Part shown: in pieces, positions 60,887-64,000 of the stretch
How the letters are laid out: every line of letters starts with the position of its first letter
How positions within the stretch are numbered: position 1 is the stretch's first letter
NCBI GenBank assembly: GCA_963593905.1
Contig: CAVBBL010000001.1
Location: 1-64,000 of the forward strand
Direction of reading: 5' to 3'
Length of the DNA: 64,000 nt
Origin: CAG-791 sp963593905
GTDB lineage: Bacteria; Bacillota; Clostridia; Lachnospirales; Lachnospiraceae
Program-made: the position numbers and the translations under genes
The notes under the pieces: generated by a model
The model's input: only the letters and a program-made list of their open reading frames with translations
What the model was told of the DNA's origin: nothing
Databases searched by the model: none

Positions 60887-61912
60887 ATGGCAAAGATAAT
60901 CGGAACACCGCTTCCCAATATACCCTGGCAGGAGCGGACAGCGGCAGCGGATCCCTCCATGCAGATCGCCGATACACCGGTTTGGCGCTATACGGAGAAT
61001 CCCATCATCGGCAGAAACGGCAATAAGGTCAGCAACAGTGTGTTCAACAGTGCGGTAGTGCCCTATAAGGATGGCTTTGCAGGGGTATTTCGGTGCGATT
61101 CCAGATCTATCAGTATGAATATCTATCCCGGTTTTTCCAAGGACGGTATCCACTGGCAGATCGATGATGAGCCGGTACATATGATGGACGCAGAGCCTGA
61201 GGTGCTGCGGGAGGAGTATCGCTATGATCCCCGGGTCTGCTATATGGACGGCCGCTATTATGTGAGCTGGTGCAATGGCTACCACGGTCCCACCATCGGC
61301 CTTGCCTGGACAGAGGACTTTAAGGATTTCCATCAGCTGGAAAATGCTTTCCTGCCTTATAACAGAAACGGTGTCCTGTTCCCCAGAAAGATACAGGGCA
61401 GATACATGATGATGAGCAGACCCAGTGATACCGGTCATACGCCATTTGGAGATATCTATGTGAGCCAGAGTGAGGACCTTGTATATTGGGGACGTCACCG
61501 CTACATGATGGGAGCTCTGGACGGCAATGAGAGTGCATGGCAGGCTCTGAAGATCGGCCCCGGTCCTATTCCCATTGAGACGGATGAGGGATGGCTGCTG
61601 ATTTATCACGGCGTGCTTCGCACCTGCAACGGCTATGTTTACAGGATGGGTGCCGCTATTCTGGATCTGGAAGAGCCCTGGAAAGTACTCCATCGCTCCA
61701 GTCAGTACATCCTGGCACCGCAGGAGATTTACGAGTGCGTAGGCGATGTGCCTAATGTGACCTTCCCCTGCGCAGCATTGACCGACAGCGCTACAGGACG
61801 GATCGCCATCTATTATGGCTGTGCAGATACTGTCACCGGCCTGGCATTTACCACCGTGGATGCATTAGTAGACTATATCAAGGCACATGACTTAATAACA
61901 GAACAGAAATAA
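60887..61912 (+). CDS. GH130-family glycoside phosphorylase
   Basis: A 341-residue five-bladed propeller enzyme. TENPIIGRNGNKVSNSVFNS opens it, and YDPRVCYMDGRYYVSWCNGY carries the probable catalytic Asp114. These match the mannosyl-phosphorylase family GH130, which splits beta-1,4- or beta-1,2-mannosides with phosphate. The exact substrate (mannosyl-glucose or manno-oligosaccharide) cannot be told. The start at 60887 follows AAAGGAGAG, so the first seven codons of the longer frame are not used. It starts 26 bp after codY. Confidence 0.9.
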   Translation: MAKIIGTPLPNIPWQERTAAADPSMQIADTPVWRYTENPIIGRNGNKVSNSVFNSAVVPYKDGFAGVFRCDSRSISMNIYPGFSKDGIHWQIDDEPVHMMDAEPEVLREEYRYDPRVCYMDGRYYVSWCNGYHGPTIGLAWTEDFKDFHQLENAFLPYNRNGVLFPRKIQGRYMMMSRPSDTGHTPFGDIYVSQSEDLVYWGRHRYMMGALDGNESAWQALKIGPGPIPIETDEGWLLIYHGVLRTCNGYVYRMGAAILDLEEPWKVLHRSSQYILAPQEIYECVGDVPNVTFPCAALTDSATGRIAIYYGCADTVTGLAFTTVDALVDYIKAHDLITEQK

Positions 61913-61934
61913 TCCGGGACTTGTTGCCAACCCG

Positions 61935-62185
61935 GTCATGCGCCGGGGCGCGGCAGATGTCTCGCACCGTGCACTTTGCGCCGTTTTGCTAAGGTTTGCC
62001 TCTTGCCTGTGGATGGCCGGCCCTTAACTCGCATCCCCGCCTGATGCGGGGATGCGAGTTAAGGGCCTATCGTACGCGCTCTGAAAGCGCGTACGATACC
62101 ATCCTCCGGCTTCGAGGCACACCTAAGCAAAACTGGCGCGCAGTGCAAAGGATGCGAGCCATTCTGCCACGCCCCGTCGCATTAC
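61935..62185. repeat. 251-bp nested inverted repeat with two perfect inner stems
   Basis: Outer arms 61935-62016 and 62099-62185 are imperfect complements (for example GTTTTGCTAAGGTTTGCCTC opposite GAGGCACACCTAAGCAAAAC, 18 of 20 paired). Inside lie a perfect 22-bp stem (62019-62040 with 62046-62067, loop CTGAT) and a perfect 13-bp stem (62068-62080 with 62086-62098, loop CTGAA). Together they form a closed three-way junction. GC-rich compared with neighbours. No gene within. Confidence 0.92.
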
Positions 62186-62283
62186 ATTTTGCCAAAAAGA
62201 TGGCTGGTGTGCGGAAAGTCAACACTTAGTTGAAGCATGTGATTATCTGATTATTGGATGTGATTATCTATTAAAAGCGGGGC

Positions 62284-62312
62284 TTGCACAAAGCCTCGCT
62301 TTGTGCTAGAAT
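62284..62312 (+). promoter_or_regulatory. rpsB: rpsB promoter
   Basis: TTGCAC and TAGAAT with a 17-bp spacer that itself contains AAAGC...GCTTT symmetry. Confidence 0.8.
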
Positions 62313-62317
62313 CAGAG

Positions 62318-62455
62318 CGTTGTGACAAAATACACACGTATTCTCTGCAAACGCACAGGTGACGGGGAGACCCGCAGGTGCGATGTCCTTCCGGGGCGCA
62401 TGCCCTGTTTTGCATGACGGGAGTACGGAAGAAAAACCAAATGGAGGAAAGAAAC
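62318..62455 (+). promoter_or_regulatory. structured 5' leader of rpsB-tsf
   Basis: About 138 nt between promoter and start. It holds small hairpins (CGGGGAGACCCG, GGGCGCATGCCC) inside longer pairing. Leaders of this operon are often bound by S2 for feedback control, so the same is plausible here; no conserved motif is confirmed. Confidence 0.5.
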
Positions 62456-63235
62456 ATGAGCGTTATTTCTATGAAGCAGCTGCTGGAAGCAGGCGTACAC
62501 TTTGGCCACCAGACCAGAAGATGGAACCCTAAGATGGCTCCTTACATCTTCACTGAGAGAAATGGTATCCACATCATCGATCTGCAGAAGTCTGTTATTA
62601 AGGTAGACGAGGCTTACAAGGCTGTATTCGAGATCGCAGCACAGGGCGGCACCATCCTTTTTGTCGGCACCAAGAAGCAGGCACAGGATGCAGTAAAGGC
62701 TGAGGCTGAGCGCTGCGGTATGTACTATGTAAATGAGAGATGGCTCGGCGGTATGCTGACCAACTTTAAGACCATTCAGTCCAGAATCGAGCGTCTTAAG
62801 AAGATCGAGAAGATGTCCGAGGACGGCACTTTCGATGTACTTCCCAAGAAGGAAGTTGCACAGCTCCAGAAGGAGTGGGATAAGTTAGAGAAGAATCTGG
62901 GCGGTATCAAGACCATGACCCGCATTCCGGATGCTATCTTCGTAGTAGATCCCAAGAAGGAGAAGATCTGCGTACAGGAAGCACATGCTCTGGGCATCAC
63001 CCTGATCGGTATCGGCGATACCAACTGCGATCCTGAAGAGCTTGACTTCATCATCCCCGGCAACGATGACGCTATCCGTGCTGTCAAGCTGCTTTGCAGC
63101 AAGATGGCTGATGCTGTTATCGAGGCAAATCAGGGTCAGGAGGCTGACGCAGCAGCTGATGCTGCACAGCAGGACGCTCTTGCAGCTGAGTCTGCAGCAA
63201 GCGAAGAGGCACAGGCAGCAGAGGGAACTCTGTAA
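62456..63235 (+). CDS. rpsB: 30S ribosomal protein S2
   Basis: A 259-residue ribosomal protein. It starts MSVISMKQLLEAGVHFGHQT, the S2 signature, and has RWLGGMLTNFKTI and IPGNDDAIRAVKL. The C-terminus is an Ala/Glu/Gln-rich tail. The start follows TGGAGGAAA. A promoter and leader precede it and tsf follows 56 bp later, the universal rpsB-tsf pair. Confidence 0.98.
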   Translation: MSVISMKQLLEAGVHFGHQTRRWNPKMAPYIFTERNGIHIIDLQKSVIKVDEAYKAVFEIAAQGGTILFVGTKKQAQDAVKAEAERCGMYYVNERWLGGMLTNFKTIQSRIERLKKIEKMSEDGTFDVLPKKEVAQLQKEWDKLEKNLGGIKTMTRIPDAIFVVDPKKEKICVQEAHALGITLIGIGDTNCDPEELDFIIPGNDDAIRAVKLLCSKMADAVIEANQGQEADAAADAAQQDALAAESAASEEAQAAEGTL

Positions 63236-63291
63236 GATCCACTTTTCGTAGCACTGACAGCAGAAAGCAGATTACAGGAGGAAATGATAAA

Positions 63292-64000
63292 ATGGCTATT
63301 ACCGCAGCTATGGTAAAAGAGTTAAGAGAGGTTTCCGGCGCAGGCATGATGGATTGCAAGAAGGCCTTGTCCGAGACCAATGGTGATATGGATGCAGCAG
63401 TAGAGCTTCTGAGAAAGAACGGTCAGGCTAAGGCTGAGAAGAAGGCAAGCCGTATCGCAGCAGAGGGACTTTGCCGCATCGCACAGGACGGCGATCAGGT
63501 GGCAGCTGTTGTAGAAGTAAATTCCGAGACAGACTTCGTTGCTTCCAATGAGAAGTTCCAGAGCTTTGTAGAGGCTGTTGCCAAGCAGGCACTGCACTCT
63601 GACGCAGCAGATATGGATGCATTTATGGCAGAGAAGTGGGAAGAGGATTCTTCCAAGACTGTCAGCGATGCATTAGTTGAGAAAATCGCTACCATCGGTG
63701 AGAAGCTGACTATCCGCAGATTTGAGAAGGTTACTGCAGCAGAGGGCTGCGTAGCTTCTTATGTACATGGCGGCGGCCGTATCGGCGTTATCATTGAGGC
63801 AAAGACCGCAGTGGTAAACGATGCTGTTAAGGAAGCACTGAATAACGTTGCTATGCAGATCGCTGCTATGTATCCTAAGTATGTATCCGCAGATGAGATT
63901 CCGGAGGAGTACAAGGAGCACGAGAAGGAGATCCTTCTGGCACAGGCTATCGCTGAGAATGAGGCGCTTCCCGCTGAGAGACAGAAGCCTCAGGCTATCA
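63292..64000 (+). CDS. tsf: elongation factor Ts (3' end outside the window)
   Basis: 236 codons are visible up to the edge. It begins MAITAAMVKELREVSGAGMM with DCKKAL, the EF-Ts N-terminal signature, followed by the core VNSETDFVA. It exchanges GDP for GTP on EF-Tu. The RBS is AGGAGG with the start at 63292. The C-terminal part of the protein lies beyond the window. Confidence 0.97.
   Translation, partial: MAITAAMVKELREVSGAGMMDCKKALSETNGDMDAAVELLRKNGQAKAEKKASRIAAEGLCRIAQDGDQVAAVVEVNSETDFVASNEKFQSFVEAVAKQALHSDAADMDAFMAEKWEEDSSKTVSDALVEKIATIGEKLTIRRFEKVTAAEGCVASYVHGGGRIGVIIEAKTAVVNDAVKEALNNVAMQIAAMYPKYVSADEIPEEYKEHEKEILLAQAIAENEALPAERQKPQAI

Noticed and set aside
61996..62229. Protein-coding frame inside the large inverted repeat
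   Set aside because: The 77-codon frame lies wholly in the palindromic sequence, has no RBS and no recognisable product.

Overview
The window looks like a chromosome segment of a low-to-medium GC Clostridia, most likely Lachnospiraceae. Supporting signs are the cmk-ispH-rpsA order, codY downstream of topA, the sporulation-type sigma factor SigH, HemZ, Mini-RNase III next to cysS, a giant BadF/BcrA-type dehydratase activase, strong AGGAGG-type ribosome-binding sites (RBS) and tRNA genes without an encoded CCA. Genus cannot be fixed from the sequence alone. Almost all genes lie on the plus strand; the exceptions are the dehydratase activase and tRNA-Leu.

Layout. 1-6150 is a cell-surface polysaccharide region: the end of a membrane protein, four family-2 glycosyltransferases, a DUF2304 protein and an acyltransferase broken by a nine-G run. 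The first 2.4 kb is visibly AT-rich. 6451-10917 is an accessory block: an AAA ATPase plus RloB-like pair (abortive-infection type), then two zinc-ribbon proteins, one fused to a NERD domain and a J-like tail. 11138-22273 has a DUF5722 secreted protein, nth, cardiolipin synthase, a LOG-type protein, two near-identical tRNA-Val units flanking a PHP phosphoesterase, a flavoprotein, and cmk-ispH-rpsA. 22599-26852 (minus) is the dehydratase activase. 27396-43000 is mostly housekeeping: rhomboid-like and sigma-like proteins, recA with a LexA box, a split purine-end pathway (PurO-type cyclohydrolase plus stand-alone AICAR transformylase), maf, an MscS-type channel, ispF, cysE-cysS-mrnC-rlmB, sigH, glf and glmM. 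43262-56009 has tRNA-Leu, a zinc-finger anti-sigma-like protein, polA, coaE, a beta-lactamase-fold hydrolase, an ACT protein plus UPF0210 pair, a sugar kinase, relA, a second hydrolase and hemZ. 56168-64000 has a lipoprotein, topA, codY, a GH130 phosphorylase, rpsB and the start of tsf.

The most unusual content is not in the genes. A composite family of intergenic hairpins (called A, B, C and D here) lies upstream of at least nine unrelated genes, and each copy ends in the RBS of the next gene. Stem sequences differ between copies by paired changes, and full-length copies carry the D-hairpin/RBS end, or a short direct repeat, on both sides. This looks like a mobile or structurally selected leader family. 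Many other spacers are short tandem repeats of 9-27 bp, several of which contain the RBS of the next gene. Between the GH130 gene and rpsB lies a 251-bp nested inverted repeat whose core is a perfect 22-bp stem beside a perfect 13-bp stem.

Start codons were chosen by RBS position, so several proteins are shorter than the longest open frame. Functions rest on motif recognition by eye; no database search was run.
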